This document shows, one piece after another, positions 1 through 16,559 of a stretch of 64,000 nt of DNA. Source of the stretch: Epiperipatus broadwayi. Taxonomy: Eukaryota > Onychophora > Udeonychophora > Euonychophora > Peripatidae. The notes below the pieces were generated by a model, which worked only from the letters and a program-made list of their open reading frames with translations, made no database searches and was not told the DNA's origin. The translations under genes and the position numbers were made by a program. Numbering within the stretch: the first letter of the stretch is position 1; every line of letters begins with the position of its first letter. The stretch lies in assembly GCA_028023455.1 (NCBI GenBank), contig JAQFVV010006470.1, positions 1,087,800 to 1,151,799 of the forward strand, read 5' to 3'.

Positions 1-181
1 TTTCTTCCTGAATTTGTGGGGATTGTTCCACTTCCAAAATAGACCCCCCATGTATCTGAATCATCACAGATTCTACATTATTACTGGTAGTATCATCTAC
101 CATTTCACTGTCACTATTATCTTTCCCTATCTCCAACTTTGATTCCATATTACTTAATTCATTACCACTTTGGGTTATCAT
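1..181 (-). CDS. Partial gag-like N-terminus of an LTR retrotransposon, cut by window edge
   Basis: Reading leftwards from an ATG at 179-181 the frame stays open for 60 codons to the window edge, in a region where chance frames are usually short. The peptide begins MITQSGNELSNMESKLE and is acidic and rich in Ser, Asn, Glu and Met. It resembles in composition, but is not a copy of, the gag start of the gypsy element at 55775. The sequence on its 5' side (towards 1550) carries LTR-like signals, so I read this as the start of gag in a minus-strand LTR element. No capsid motif is visible in the part present. It could instead be a host exon. Confidence 0.4.
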   Translation of the reverse strand, partial: MITQSGNELSNMESKLEIGKDNSDSEMVDDTTSNNVESVMIQIHGGSILEVEQSPQIQEE

Positions 182-640
182 TAAATATTTATTTATTTGC
201 AAACTATTTATTAAATATTTATTTATGAAACTATAAATAATCACATGCCACAGTGCATCATGCCACTCCCAACCATTGCATTTATCTTTTACCTTTATTT
301 TTTCTAGTTTTTAATATATTTACTTTTTAGCCTATGTCCTTTTACATGCCTAAGTTTACTATTTTATTATCATTTATTAATCACTTAACTATTTATCATC
401 AGTCTGTTTATTTTCCAATCCTTTATATTTCCAATTTACCCTCAACACTTTAGATCTCTTATTGAAAATTGATTCAAGTATATGTAATCTATTTATTATC
501 CCTATTACTATTATTTTTAATGAAAGTGCTAGTTGTTTGCCATGTGCATAAGTTCATATGGGTTTATGTTGATAGAAAAATATCAAATGAAATATGCTTC
601 AACATTTTTTTTAAAAAAAAATTAAATGCCAGTCCAATTA
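182..640. other. AT-rich stretch, nothing recognised
   Basis: If the minus-strand LTR element is real this is its leader between primer site and gag. An 87-codon open frame at 469-732 (+) has no recognisable motif and is not called as a gene. Confidence 0.3.
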
Positions 641-1560
641 GAGTATATCCATATCTAACATACTGGATACCAGATGTAACTATTGGTAAATACATTTGGA
701 TACATTTATCACACATTGCACATCAGATATAACTATTAGTAAATATACTTGGATACTTCTATTAACTGTAAAATGCCTACCATGTTGCACGCCAGATATA
801 ACAGAATGAGATGATTAGCACTTGAATAATCAACAATCAGCTGGTTCGATCACAATGTGTGACCAACTTATACAAAGTCTATATGTGATAATAGACCTAT
901 CTATCAAGCCCCAAACATTGCTGGTGCCAGATATAATGGACAAACAATTCTCATCATATGCCACCCCTAGTATCCATCATACCAGTCATGTCAGTCACTA
1001 ATTCGATCTTTAGTGGTGTGTAGACCCACTACACATCGTGCATCCCCATTGGTTGACAGATACAATGGACGGAGTGATTACAACTAATCCAAAACCCTGC
1101 TGACACCAGATGTAATGGATGGTCAACTAACTTGCAGACTATACTACTATGCAGATGCAGCAATATGGTGTGGGGATAAATTAATAAGCTCTAATTTATT
1201 GCCCCTAATGAAACAATCTGCAAAGACCTAACAGGCTAAGAAGGAGATAAAATTGCATCCAACTATGTTCAGACTGTGAGTCATCTGATAAAGTGCTAAT
1301 GAGAACCCGATGAAATGCTTAACCAATGATTGCATACCTTTTAATTGACTAACTTTATCCCTATTTAATAATATTAAATGCAATTTAGGTTAGTTCACCC
1401 ACTTTCTCCTTCTTAAATTCCGTTATTCCCTAATATTCAAGCCCAGAGAGAATATTGCTTTTAACTCCTTTAGCAGGTATGAACAGATATAGACAGCAAC
1501 TCCTGCACCTATATATAGGTTACAACTAGCATTTATAATATTTGTTTTATTTTCAAGCTT
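640..1560 (-). repeat. Probable LTR and leader of a minus-strand LTR retrotransposon, with repeated primer-site-like motifs
   Basis: On the plus strand a motif close to CCAGATATAATGGA recurs six times between 668 and 1120 (about 670, 723, 791, 928, 1056, 1106). Read on the minus strand it becomes ATATCTGG followed by sequences such as TGGCGTGCAACATGG or TGGTGTCAGCAGGG. These resemble an LTR end joined to a tRNA primer-binding site. Further up the minus strand are AATAAA (plus-strand 1195-1200) and a TATA-like CTATATATAG (about 1509-1518), in the order expected for an LTR. LTR boundaries and a second LTR are not visible, so the assignment is inferred. Confidence 0.4.
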
Positions 1561-1884
1561 TTATATAATAAGAAAAATAGATGTGTGTGCATGAATAATT
1601 ATTTATAAACTGTAGAATGTCATGACAACCCAATAAACCAGAGACCGGAACAATATAAACTCTAAACATTTGTTAACATTAATAAAAATTAAATGTTACA
1701 ACAATAGTAATGATGAAAAATAATAATAAAAAATATATAATAATCATCATATGTACATGGGTCCCTCATTCTCTACAAATCATACTTATATAGAAAAATC
1801 AACTTTAGTTATTTAATATAATTGAAATGCTGGCTAGCTAAATTATATATTTACAAATGTTAATCTATTTAACAAATTTCCCCA

Positions 1885-1887
<3 letters not shown>
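1561..1887. other. AT-rich spacer, nothing recognised
   Basis: No coding frame, inverted repeat or similarity to other parts of the window was seen. Confidence 0.3.

Positions 1888-1915
<28 letters not shown>
1888..1915. repeat. (TA)n microsatellite
   Basis: Uninterrupted alternating TA tract. Confidence 0.9.
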
Positions 1916-1916
<1 letters not shown>

Positions 1917-2489
1917 GTAGAAAATATACATACATGGTTAATCACAAAATAAAACGTATAATATGTATCCTGTACGTGTTGTAATTTAACCTATATATAA
2001 ATTAAAAAAATCTTACCTCAATATTTATGTGGATGACCTGATGTGAAGCAGGTGGCTATACCTAAATTTTATTTATAATGAAAATATAAACATATCAAAA
2101 TGAATAATCCCCCATTTTCTTCTTTGCTAATTTTGAAAGATGTGGCTTCTTCATCAGAGTGTGAAAACACAACAGATAATATACATACATAAAAAAAAAT
2201 ACACAAAATTTACAATATTGATTCTTTGATAAATAAAAAAAAATTGTAATTAGAATAAAGTTTATAACAATCATAATAAAAGCAGTAGTAGCTGATAGTT
2301 AAGCAAGTTGTTCTTCAAAGCAGTTTCATTTAATAAATCATTCTCCTTAGCAAGGATAGATAGGTACAATGGTGTCTCCTGTAGTTGTGTTTAAGGGCAA
2401 ACATGTTGATTCTCATTTGATTCACCATAATGTATTCCAATCCTTGTTTACTTTGGACTGAAGGCAACTTCTTGTGTGTTTACAATAAA

Positions 2490-2490
<1 letters not shown>

Positions 2491-2559
<69 letters not shown>
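2491..2559. repeat. (TA)n microsatellite
   Basis: Uninterrupted TA tract of about 68 bp. Confidence 0.95.
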
Positions 2560-2562
<3 letters not shown>

Positions 2563-2682
2563 GCAGCTGGTAGGAAAATACCATGACACACAATAGCATG
2601 TATTGCTCTAGCTCATTTTCCTATTAAAGTACATTTTAATTATTTATAATCATATATTTTTTTTATTAATAGAATTGAAGCG

Positions 2683-3570
<888 letters not shown>

Positions 3571-3575
3571 CCTTT

Positions 3576-3577
<2 letters not shown>

Positions 3578-3662
<85 letters not shown>
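3578..3662. repeat. Two adjoining (TA)n tracts
   Basis: Two TA tracts separated by a short TTATTTTTTA interruption near 3625-3633. Confidence 0.9.
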
Positions 3663-3664
<2 letters not shown>

Positions 3665-3719
3665 ATTCTAATATTCTTATTACAACTTTAATATAAAATT
3701 ATAGTTATTAATATATTAT

Positions 3720-4140
3720 TTATCTACATGCCAATACAACACAACAAAATCAACACCATAGTTGCAAACATCAATTTCATGCTAGTAAACACAACAAATC
3801 CCACAATACTAATAGACAATTTTAACACATCACACAATAAATTTGCAGACCAATGGCTTCATAAAATATCCATACCACTCCTGAATGCACAAGGATTCCT
3901 ACCTTAAAATGCAAGATTATTTTACAATGGCCGATTCTATTCACTAATTGATTTATGTTTCTACTCCAATGCTTCACCATCTAGTAACAATTAAACTTAC
4001 ACCCTCAGCTTTCTCAGATCACTCAGAAAAAATAATAACAATTAACTTCAATGATATCCAAACATCAACACTTCCGTTTACAAGAACAATTAGAGATCTA
4101 TTACCAGTTAACACACCAGATTTCATTTTTTCATAAACCT
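3720..4140 (+). pseudogene. LINE APE-type endonuclease remnant (C-terminal half)
   Basis: Across two reading frames this stretch encodes signatures of the C-terminal half of an apurinic-like endonuclease from a non-LTR retrotransposon. They are DNFNTSHNKFADQWL (about 3818-3862), then YSLIDLCFYSN (about 3937-3970), then FSDHSEKIITINFN (about 4011-4055). In the family the I/L-D-L block and the terminal S-D-H are conserved active-site regions. An in-frame stop near 3904 and a frame change before the SDH block show it is dead. No matching reverse transcriptase lies downstream, so the copy is a fragment. It resembles the endonuclease at 13.9-14.1 kb in type. Confidence 0.6.
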
Positions 4141-6990
4141 ACATCATGATAAACAAACTTAAAAAATGAGACTCAATATTATACATGAATTTATAGCATT
4201 TATAAACATTATTTAATATAATATCAATCATATAGTAATGAAGTAACCACCATCATCAAAAGTATTGGCATTATCAGATGAAATTCACAAATATTTAACC
4301 ATAATTAATCCATCAATGCAACCATATATCTAATCTAACAGTAAATAAAATAGATAGAGAATAACCCATTTGTAACAGACAATAAAAATAGATGCACTGA
4401 GATTATTAAGATATGTTTATAATCTTTCGATTGAACAGTAAGAAACTTTGTAACAGCATACAAATTAATGTAATGATGAAAAAGACTGGTATTTTGTAAC
4501 TGATTATAAATATATAGATGAGTGATAAAATGATAGTTGCTATAATTCAATAACTAAACACTAAACAGGATATATGATATGCTCTAGCGGTTCATCATTT
4601 TTAATCTAGTAAATTAAATGAGAAATGAATTTACTGTGTTAGCTAAAATACAATTTATAATTAAATAAGGATGACACTAACATATAAATAAGAACATATG
4701 CATATCATGCTCTATTTGGGTGTCTATTTCTAATTAATAAAATACAACATCATAGCCCGATTGCAACTATCACAAATATTAATTCTGTCATGCTAATAAT
4801 GAAATAAATAAATTATCTCATTACTCAACACATAAAATAACAACAATGAAAATTCAAACTGTCATAATTAAAGATTTAAAATATTTAGATATTGGGGAAG
4901 TCATTTGAACAATAAAACATACTGGCCATTGTCATCAAACAGAATTATATTAAATATAGCGACTGAACAAAATTACCCACTGTGAGATCCCTGGAGTGCA
5001 TGTTTCTTATCTCCAATACTAGGTTCTTTTAACAAAGAATCATTCCTATTCTTCTTTCCAACTATATAAGACCATTCATGTTCATATGCACATGCTGGTG
5101 CTGTTTATAACAACTTATAAAAAAAGTCATATAAAGTTAATATGATGAAGTTGGAAAGGAATTAAATCACCCATTATTCAGTTTAGCTAATTACATGTGT
5201 TTTCCCACGAGCGTCACTAGAATGTTTTAAATCTAGATACATATCTGTTTAGAGTGTACTGAGTTCAAATTCCTTTGGTACATTTTTATCACAGATGACT
5301 TGAATGACTAATGAAAAAAAAAATGACAATCTTATATTTTACTCATGTCAATAAAATCATAAGATCCCCATATCACCAAATTTATATAGATCAAAGACTC
5401 TTATAGATATTACTCCTCATTTACGTATATTAATGAACAGACAAGTATAATCTTATTAATGGATTCCAAACAAGCATTGTGAAGACCATTACGGATATGG
5501 ATGGCCATGAGAACTGGTTACTTAACTTGATTATTTATCATGATAGAAAGATAATGATAATGATGATGATGATGATGATATCACAATAATAATGATAATT
5601 ATTTTGACGATGATACCAGCCATAGCATTATAATGAACTCACAACAATAAATTTATCTGTATAAATTCATAAGCACTTTTTTAAAATCATCCCATGTCAA
5701 ACTAGGATTTAATTATTACATTCGCTAGCATTTATATAAGTTTATGTTTATTTACTAAAATACTTTTATAGTTAAAACTAGGATTTAATAATACTAGCAA
5801 TGATGACTGATCATCATGCATCTCCCCACATGATATTCAACCTTCCTTAAACCCCTATTTACTAAATATATTAATTATGTTAAACATTAGATTTAATGCT
5901 GTGTTTAAACGGTGTTTAATCAATAATATGATATCCATCTTTGATGAAGATGATCAAAACTCATGGACACAACATAATTTTAGCTTTCTATTATTGAACT
6001 ATAATTATTAAAATTTGATTATTATCAAGCATAGTCCTTAAATACTTAAATGTAAATCAACATTCTAGTTTACTTAACATTTTGCAAGCGCTTTCTTAAT
6101 ATTTGTGAATGCTGATGATTCTTAATATCTGTGAGCGATGATGATGATGATGATCATTTAAAACAATAGAATTAAGACAAGAAAAATACAAAAATATTTT
6201 AATAAGAACTCAGAAACCAATTAAAATATATAATTATATTTTATTAATACTATTCTTCTTTCTTTCTTTAAAATCAAATTTACTAAGTAGATAAATGGCT
6301 TATTATTATATTAATTCAAGAACAAAATTTTATATACAAGTTTGTCATTTTTGGATACTCTAAAATTAGCTGGCTTAAAATGACATTAAAAAATATATTT
6401 CATTGAATGCTTACTTAAGACTTTCCTAACCTATTATATCATAAAAATAAATTTCATATGTAACTTGTGTGTTTTATTTCACTTCCATTCCAATGTGAAT
6501 CCCTGCTTTATAATTTACCATATTTAAACTAATCAGGCATAACCTATTCTTTTGATGTGTTTGTATAAGCAGTTACACATGCATATACACCCTGTGCTTT
6601 GTCAACATATATTTTTAAAATGTGTTCCCTTTATACTAAAGATTAATACATAAAGCCCATATATAAAAATATTATTGCAACCTTAAGCAAAATAAAATAA
6701 AATGCATTATATCAATTTTAATATGCAACAAGATAAATAAAAAAAAACCATTATAAATGCATATATTTATAGGTTGCTCATTATCATAACAAATGAAGAA
6801 CAATAAAAAAAAACATTTCAATATTACACATGACTATTTATATGTGAAGGATATAGCTTGGATTGGTTAATCATGGTATGTGCATCATCATAGTTTCTAA
6901 CTGTACAAGGTATTAATATAAATGTTATGGTTGGATTACCTTATCATTAGTTAATTGATTATAGAGATATATAAAAAAGTCTCACATCTA
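4141..6990. other. AT-rich spacer without recognised genes
   Basis: About 2.8 kb with short GAT runs (5551-5580, 6135-6155) and scattered short frames only. The 71-codon minus frame at 4335-4550 shows no motif. Confidence 0.3.
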
Positions 6991-6994
6991 TTTT

Positions 6995-7006
6995 CAAATT
7001 GAATAT

Positions 7007-7040
<34 letters not shown>

Positions 7041-7056
7041 ATATTCAATTTATTCA

Positions 7057-7101
<45 letters not shown>
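6995..7101. repeat. TA tracts flanked by an inverted repeat
   Basis: AAATTGAATATGGA (6999-7012), a TA tract, then the reverse complement TCCATATTCAATTT (7037-7050) form a perfect hairpin with a TA loop. A second TA tract follows at about 7062-7101. Confidence 0.85.
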
Positions 7102-7104
<3 letters not shown>

Positions 7105-7187
7105 TATATGAATTCATTGAATATTTATGTTTACATATGATGGGTTAATTTATGTTCTGCATATCCCTTATGTCTCAACAAAAAGAT

Positions 7188-7560
7188 TTACTCATTTACT
7201 AGATAATGGTTATGATGATCATGGTCTTTTATGATAGTTTGGGAGTCATAATTTATTGTGAGACAGTTGATATTGAATGTAGTGCAATACAAGCCTGGTG
7301 TTGTATAAATGTATTGATGAGAATGGAAACTGTTGTCAATCTGATGAAATGGTTGTCCCAATTTTGAGAGCAAGATACCAATAAGATGTGTAAGGTCATA
7401 GGTGAGAGTGCAATAGGAACGTTAATATGAGAATGTTACTATAGATACCATTGTGGAATCTGTTGGGCTAAATCTATAAATCCTCTAAGCTATCCATAGC
7501 CGACAGATATTTTGCATGGATAGGGTTTTCAAGTAAACTCAGAATGACTACATATCTATT
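7188..7560. other. Unique-looking spacer
   Basis: A 61-codon minus frame (7188-7373) has no recognisable motif. Base composition is slightly less AT-rich than the surroundings. Confidence 0.25.
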
Positions 7561-7607
7561 AACATATGTCGATAGTTATAATTAAAGTCGTGAACTCTTC
7601 CATGGTA

Positions 7608-8337
<730 letters not shown>

Positions 8338-8339
8338 TG

Positions 8340-10520
<2,181 letters not shown>

Positions 10521-11213
10521 GTTTCAAAGAAAAGAACTTTATTGATAACCATAGAGTTACATTTGCTATAAGACACTTCATATACATATATTTACATTGC
10601 TAGTGAGTAAACCAAGTTTAAGTTGGTATCTGTGATGTACAAAAAAGGAACTTAACTTAGGAGGGAAAGATATTTAAACATTGTTAGGGTGGGTGAAAAT
10701 ACATATGTATACGTTACATTTATGAGTGCTGCTTGCTGTAATCATAGTTCTCCAAAGTCTTGGGTTATCATTGTTCAATTTGCAAAACTTCAACTTTGAT
10801 GTATATTGCCATGCTGGGTTTAGTTTGCTTTCCAGTATTTGAGGTCTGATTTTGTTGTTACTGTCCTTTATTTTAATATTATGCAATCAAAGACAACATT
10901 CTGTTTTTTTATTTGTAGATAATTGCCACATTTTTTTTTTTTAAATATATTGGTTGAGGGCATAGATTTTGGTTATTGGGAGCCATCTTAGAGGTTTGAT
11001 TGTTGTGTTATCAGTGACCAGGTTGCTGCATAGATGTCTGGATGTGCAATTTTATTGTCTCTGGCTCGTAGTTTTGCCAGTTTGATATTGAAAGTTGATG
11101 GATGTCGCCTTGTGTTGTTACCTAGAGTGAATGTGCATCTAGAGCACCAGTATGCATAAAGCATAAAAGTGGCTGCACGGACTGATGGAATAGAGCCTTT
11201 GCAATATGAATTA
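10521..11213. repeat. Unrecognised dispersed-element-like segment between ATT tracts
   Basis: This 700-bp stretch is less AT-rich than its surroundings and lies between two ATT microsatellites, as 3' tails of retroelements often do. On the minus strand two frames (10674-10886 and the non-repeat part of 10988-11389) read as ordinary protein composition, for example SVRAATFMLYAYWCSRC, but I recognise no family. It could be a decayed transposon piece. Confidence 0.3.
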
Positions 11214-11327
<114 letters not shown>

Positions 11328-13800
11328 AAATCAAACAAACCTATAAAATCCCAAAATTCAATCAGCTTATTGCCTTTCATTGTTATCATATTTCATAGAT
11401 GCTGGCTCGCTACTTTATGTTTTCTCTTATATTAAAATGCTTTTAAATTTAGAAGTATGTTAATTATAAGAACTAATACATGTTGCACTTGGAACACTTT
11501 TGCCATGTTTTAAAATAATAATAACATGTTTTGTCTTGAAGCTTTACAGAAGAATTAACCCATCATATAAACACTTCACCCCCTTAACAGATAACCTAGT
11601 GTGGAAGAAGTTTGCTAATGAATTAAGGTTTTAGCATTTGGTAAAAAAAAGGAAAAATATTATATTCAATATCTTTGCTTCAGGTAATTTATTTATGGAT
11701 TTTAATTTTAATGGGTTTATCAAAATAGGTAGATATTCTATGCATTATCAGGTAAATTTTTTTTATTATATGTTTTGTTGTTTGCTGGATAAATTAAACT
11801 GTACTATATTTTGAGTCAGCAGAGATACTCATCTCTCACAATACTTACTTTAAAATGTATGGAATTTCATTCTTTTATGAGTAAAAGAGCTGAAATATTT
11901 ATTAGAAGTTTTGATATTTTTCATAAATACAACAGTATTCACAGCTGCTAATATCTTCATGCACTTGAGAATTAGTATTGTCACATTGTTATTAACTTTA
12001 TTAGTCAGGTCCACTTATTTTCATTCATTTGATATATCACACATGTGGGTACTGTTACTCTGTGGCTAAATTTTATTTGCTATTAATTTTCTTTATTGAT
12101 AATATGTAGTCATTTTGACTTAATTGCATGTTTGATGGTTTCACACATTGCTTATGGTTTATTATAGTTATAATTTAAATACAACTTTAGTCAGTTATAG
12201 TGTTAAGTTTGTATTTTGTCATGGTTTAGCTTATAGTATTGTTTGACCTCATAATGTAAGGCCCTGCATCTTTATGTATTTTGCTCTTAATGTAGGTCAA
12301 GTTCCCCCATTACTATTATATGCTTTTCCAAATGTTGATATTGCTTATCTCTAGTGATTGTTATCACATGTATAAAGGTGCCTACATACCTATACAAGAT
12401 TATATTTTTGTGTGTCTGACCAAATTTTTTTGATGTACTGAGACAATGTCCAGTCATCCTTTTTTGGCACAGATATACAGATTTGAAAGCCATATTATGT
12501 ACTAATGTATTCATTGATTGATATTGTTTTGCCCTGTAGAACCTATAATTCTGCCAATCACTCATGATGTGATTAAATCTATTTTTCCACCATAATATAT
12601 GATGTTGTATTGTGATTTAGATGTATGTTGACAATGATAAGATAGTTTTGAAGGATTTATTTTTTTCCAGTTGGATTTAGTTATTTTAGTGTTCAGAGGA
12701 GTAAAAATGTCTGTATTGTTTTGCTATGATGTTATAATCACTGACAAGTAAACCAACAATTTGTAATAGTTTTAATTATTTAATTGTAAGCCTATGACCA
12801 TTAAGTGTAATCCATATAATCTATATAATTGTTGTATTCATCTAGAATATTTCATCACTATATGTTTAAATAATTTTGTATTATTAATATTATTATGTGG
12901 ACAGCAATTTATTATTAGTATCAATGCACATCTTCTAATCAATGATCCATGATTTTCTTTCATTCAGTTTATTCAGTAGTTTAGAATATTAAAAATAGGA
13001 TATTATTTCTTTTTAATCTGACAATAATTTTATTGTGCCAGCAATTACTTTAAATTTATTTAGCTGATAATGTAAATTATTAGTAAGCCATCCCATTAAT
13101 ATAAGTTACCAATGATTATAATTTTGAAAAATCAGTAAATGTATAAAAAATATGTTACTGAGTTATTGTTAATCCAAGTAAACATTTAAATTTATAAGCC
13201 CCAAAACAGTTTAGAGAGTTCATTTAGTGAAAATAAAGTGTATAAGAGTTAGCTATTGTTAACTCTCAATTTTGAGTATTATTGTCTTATAAGTTCAGTT
13301 GTGTAAAATAATTTGTTTTTTTCAAGACCTTTGTTAGTTTGTTTGTAAGGCCAAAAGAGTTTTGCTTGAATTCTTATAGTCAAAATAACATTTTGTCAGT
13401 ATTATCTTGGCAATCAGTCTAAATTTTGTGTGTAAATTTTATTTCTTAACTTTTTTTTATTGTAAATAACTTATTTATTACTGATTTAATTCAAATTTAG
13501 TTTCTGTTTTTTTTTATATGTTATTGTATTGTTTTCACAACACTCATTATTTTCTTTGAGATAAAAATATACAAAATATCCCAATGCTTACAGAAATAAA
13601 ATAAAGTCATGCTTCTGCAGACATAATTAATAATGTTTTTGCATTAAGAATTATTTCAAATTCATTTATCTTCTAAGAAAAAAGATTGTATAATATGAAA
13701 ATGCAGATGACTTGATATTTCAGAAGATTATGTATTATATTTCTGACTGCACACTGTACAGTTATTTGGATATTAAATGTGTAGTTTCTTTAAAGGTCCA
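11328..13800. other. AT-rich spacer, no recognised gene
   Basis: About 2.4 kb. The longest frame, 92 codons on the minus strand at 12287-12565, shows no domain I recognise. No repeats shared with the rest of the window were seen. Confidence 0.3.
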
Positions 13801-14315
13801 AAAAAGATCAAATGTCAGGATCAACTCTATTCTTGCATCAGCAGTGCCACCTGTCATTAATGAAAAATATTTGCATAAACTCAACAGAGTGCTGTTGTGT
13901 GGGGAGTGGTGTTTCCCACCAATGCATACTCATTTTACACATGGCAGCACAAAACCCTAATTGATTTACTTTTTTATAGTCCAGAAGTTTTGCAAATTGT
14001 TCCATTCACCCATCATCTGGCCATGTTGATTTCTCTTCAACTGTATCCCATATCACTAACCCCTTCATGCCAAATCAAAACAATAAGAATGCTTAACAAG
14101 GCCAGCACATCTGAATGGATCTTTTCAGAAGCCTATATCCTCTTCCACAAGATCCAGCTTCTCTCATTGTCACCTCTTAAGGTTTTTTTCTGTTTTTGTA
14201 GAAGTACTTAGTTCTCTTATAAACAATTTCATCTGAAAAACCAAAGGCCCAAACAGGCTGCTAAAGAAGCTGTATTTCATTGGCAAGAGAGGCAGTAAAT
14301 TATCATCAATTGATG

Positions 14316-14507
14316 CTGAAATTTGGGAGAACATGTGGTTAAAGAAATAGTAAAGGAAGAAACAAGTTGCTCGCCCAATATGTTGTGAAAATAAGGTTCA
14401 AGATATATTTGCTGGAATTTGGGAGATCATGTGGTTAAAGAAACAGTAAAGGAAGAAACAAGTTGCTCGCACAATATGTTGTGACAATAAGGTTCAAGAT
14501 ATATTTG
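14316..14507. repeat. 96-bp direct tandem duplication inside the LINE
   Basis: The segment starting AAATTTGGGAGAACATGTGG near 14320 recurs at 14416 with a 96-bp period and a few substitutions. It occurs within the region between endonuclease and RT. Confidence 0.85.
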
Positions 14508-15657
14508 GCAACACAACAAATTTGGAAGTGTAGCTACCTGAGATGTGCCATTGGTGCTACAAAAAGACCTACCCCATCATTAATCAACATAAACAAACAT
14601 AAATACTCTGGGGCTGCAATGCTAGATAAGATCCATGAGCACTTCAAGAGAAAACTCCAAAGTCAAAAGTTTGACAAAAGTAACATCTGGGATGAGAAAC
14701 AAAAAGTTGGTGAACACAATATAACAGAGGAACAAATCATCCAGAAGCATCAATCCTATCCTGGTTTACATGGCATTCCCTGATTTGTATTGTTGCACCT
14801 TAGCCAATTTGCAGCTCTGATAGTATGGAGAGTGGTTGATGTGCTGGCTGGGAACTTTCAAAGTGTTCCCGACCTGTATTTAATTGTATGATACATGATA
14901 AAAACACCAATCCATCTAGTTTATCCAACATTAGACATATCTCAATGTCCTGACTAATCATCACATCAATTGAATCATTGGTTAAGAATAAGATCCAGCA
15001 GCAGTTACTTACTAGGATCTCTGTACACCAATTTGCATGCAAAGGCTCATCCACCATTGAGGCAGAGCATGTCAGATCACATCGAAAATCAGGGCCCATT
15101 GTTGTTCAGATAGACTTTGTTGCTGCCCTTGACTCCATGATACCTGCAAAACTACTATCATTATTAAGGTACTATGAAGTACCTATTGTCTATGTTAAAA
15201 TCATTGCTAACTTGTTGCTAAACATGTCAATTCACACATCACTTGATGGCTCCCTGGCCGCTGGTTTTAGAACACATCTATCAATCCTGTTTCAATCTGC
15301 TTCTCAACCCAGACAAATGTGTGGTCTGAAAAAATTAGTAGGGGTGTTACAGTACCATCAAGATATACAGGAAATCCACAGAAATTGCTTGGGTTCTCAA
15401 TTTCACTCTCCAAAACTGTGATGAGAAAGTCCATCCAGCAGGATCTTTTGGACAAAACCAAGAAGGTAACAAACTCTCTCTCAATAATCCCCCTCTCTCT
15501 CCCAGGCAAGGTGGCATTGTTAAATGTGATAGTGTTTTTGTATATAAACTACTAACTGCCCATCTTCAAACCAACTGAGGGTTTTCAGGATGCTATAAAT
15601 TCAGCCTGCACCAAGATTATATGGCAGAGAAAATCTGTATGTATCAATCTGGCCAAG

Positions 15658-15999
15658 GTGCAGAGACCACATGACCTGAATGGACTTGGTTTCTATGCTG
15701 TCAAGGTGTTTTTTGTTCAAAGAGCTCTTTCAATGTTCATAAAAATTCACAATGAAAAAGATCAGTGTAAAGAGACTGTGGAGCTCACAGATACACCACA
15801 ACCCATACCCAGTAAATGGGTCAAAGAACTACAAGAACAACTGGGGACTCTATTTTCAGTTTCTGAGCAATTACAGAAAGCTAAGCAAACTTATTGGGAA
15901 GTGTACAGAATCCTTTTCCCAAATCAAAACCCATTATCTACCCGATTAAAACTGTGTATAAAACAAATGCTCAGGAAGTCAAGACATTTGTGGATATAA
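15658..15999 (+). pseudogene. LINE RT thumb/connection fragment (113 codons)
   Basis: The longest surviving frame of the L1/Tx1-like element. It starts MQRPHDLNGLGFYAVKV, matching the conserved segment in which a proline-rich stretch precedes a G-L-G/F block in L1-group ORF2 proteins. It ends at a stop just upstream of the zinc-knuckle frame. Confidence 0.6.
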
Positions 16000-16032
16000 C
16001 CAAAGCTGGTCGATTTTATAATCAAGTTTAAC

Positions 16033-16341
16033 TTGTCCTCCTTGCCCACCAGTCACTTTTTGGTGATGCAAAGAGGATTTCATCAAATAAGCCCCATGTG
16101 TAAACTCTGTAATATACATGAAGAAACACTGGAGCACATCTTCTATGCCTGCTCATACATGAGTTGCACTAGAAACAAATTTATTGCAAGCATTTCCTCT
16201 GGCTTTGGCAAGATCCTGTCAATTGATTGGACAATTAAAGAAGGAAACTATGTAACTATCAGGCTAGTGGCATGCCTACTACATGCCTTATGGGTCACCA
16301 GGTGCCAGAATACCTTCAGACAGGGACATAGTGATCCTTGA
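16033..16341 (+). pseudogene. LINE C-terminal zinc-knuckle fragment
   Basis: A 102-codon frame with a CX2CX8HX4C cluster at residues about 23-40 followed by a helical tail ending near VTRCQNTFRQ. Known in L1/Tx1 and R2-type ORFs as the C-terminal nucleic-acid-binding knuckle. Separated from the upstream fragment by a stop. Confidence 0.65.
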
Positions 16342-16559
16342 TAAACTTTTATAATGATGGGCATGAATAACAGAGTGACTCCTTGTGCCAGAGCATTTCT
16401 TTTTAGACACGTGGGCCCAGATTATCGTTTGCGATGATGAGACAATATCAAAGACTACTGTGCTAAATGTTATGACAATACCACACACATTGGTTGCAAA
16501 ACATTGAACTTCTATATGAAACTATTATTATTATTATCAAATGTAGCTACCTGCCACTG

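Larger units (their letters stand above)
13800..16341 (+). mobile_element. Decayed L1/Tx1-like LINE (endonuclease, reverse transcriptase, zinc knuckle)
   Basis: Pieces appear in the order of a non-LTR ORF2. The endonuclease C-terminus is at about 13895-14045 (FYTWQH, then IDLLFYSPEV, then HHLAML where the family has a D-H pair). RT fingers and palm follow at about 14930-15260 (SLSNIRHISM, IDFVAALDSM, then LLRYYEVP). A thumb-like segment with GLGFYAVKV lies at about 15680-15700. Last comes a C-terminal CX2CX8HX4C zinc knuckle (CKLCNIHEETLEHIFYAC) at about 16099-16152. This layout is typical of the L1/Tx1 group. Numerous stops and frame changes make it non-functional, and the RT catalytic YADD-type box is missing between 15270 and 15400, probably by deletion. 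No 3' tail was found. Confidence 0.75.

Noticed and set aside
2100-2175. CTGATGA on the minus strand with a possible stem II, considered as another hammerhead
   Set aside because: CAAA replaces GAAA, and no cleavage site or stem I partner is visible downstream.
12287-12565. 92-codon minus frame as a gene
   Set aside because: No motif, no neighbouring coding signal, and a length attainable by chance in 64 kb of six-frame translation.
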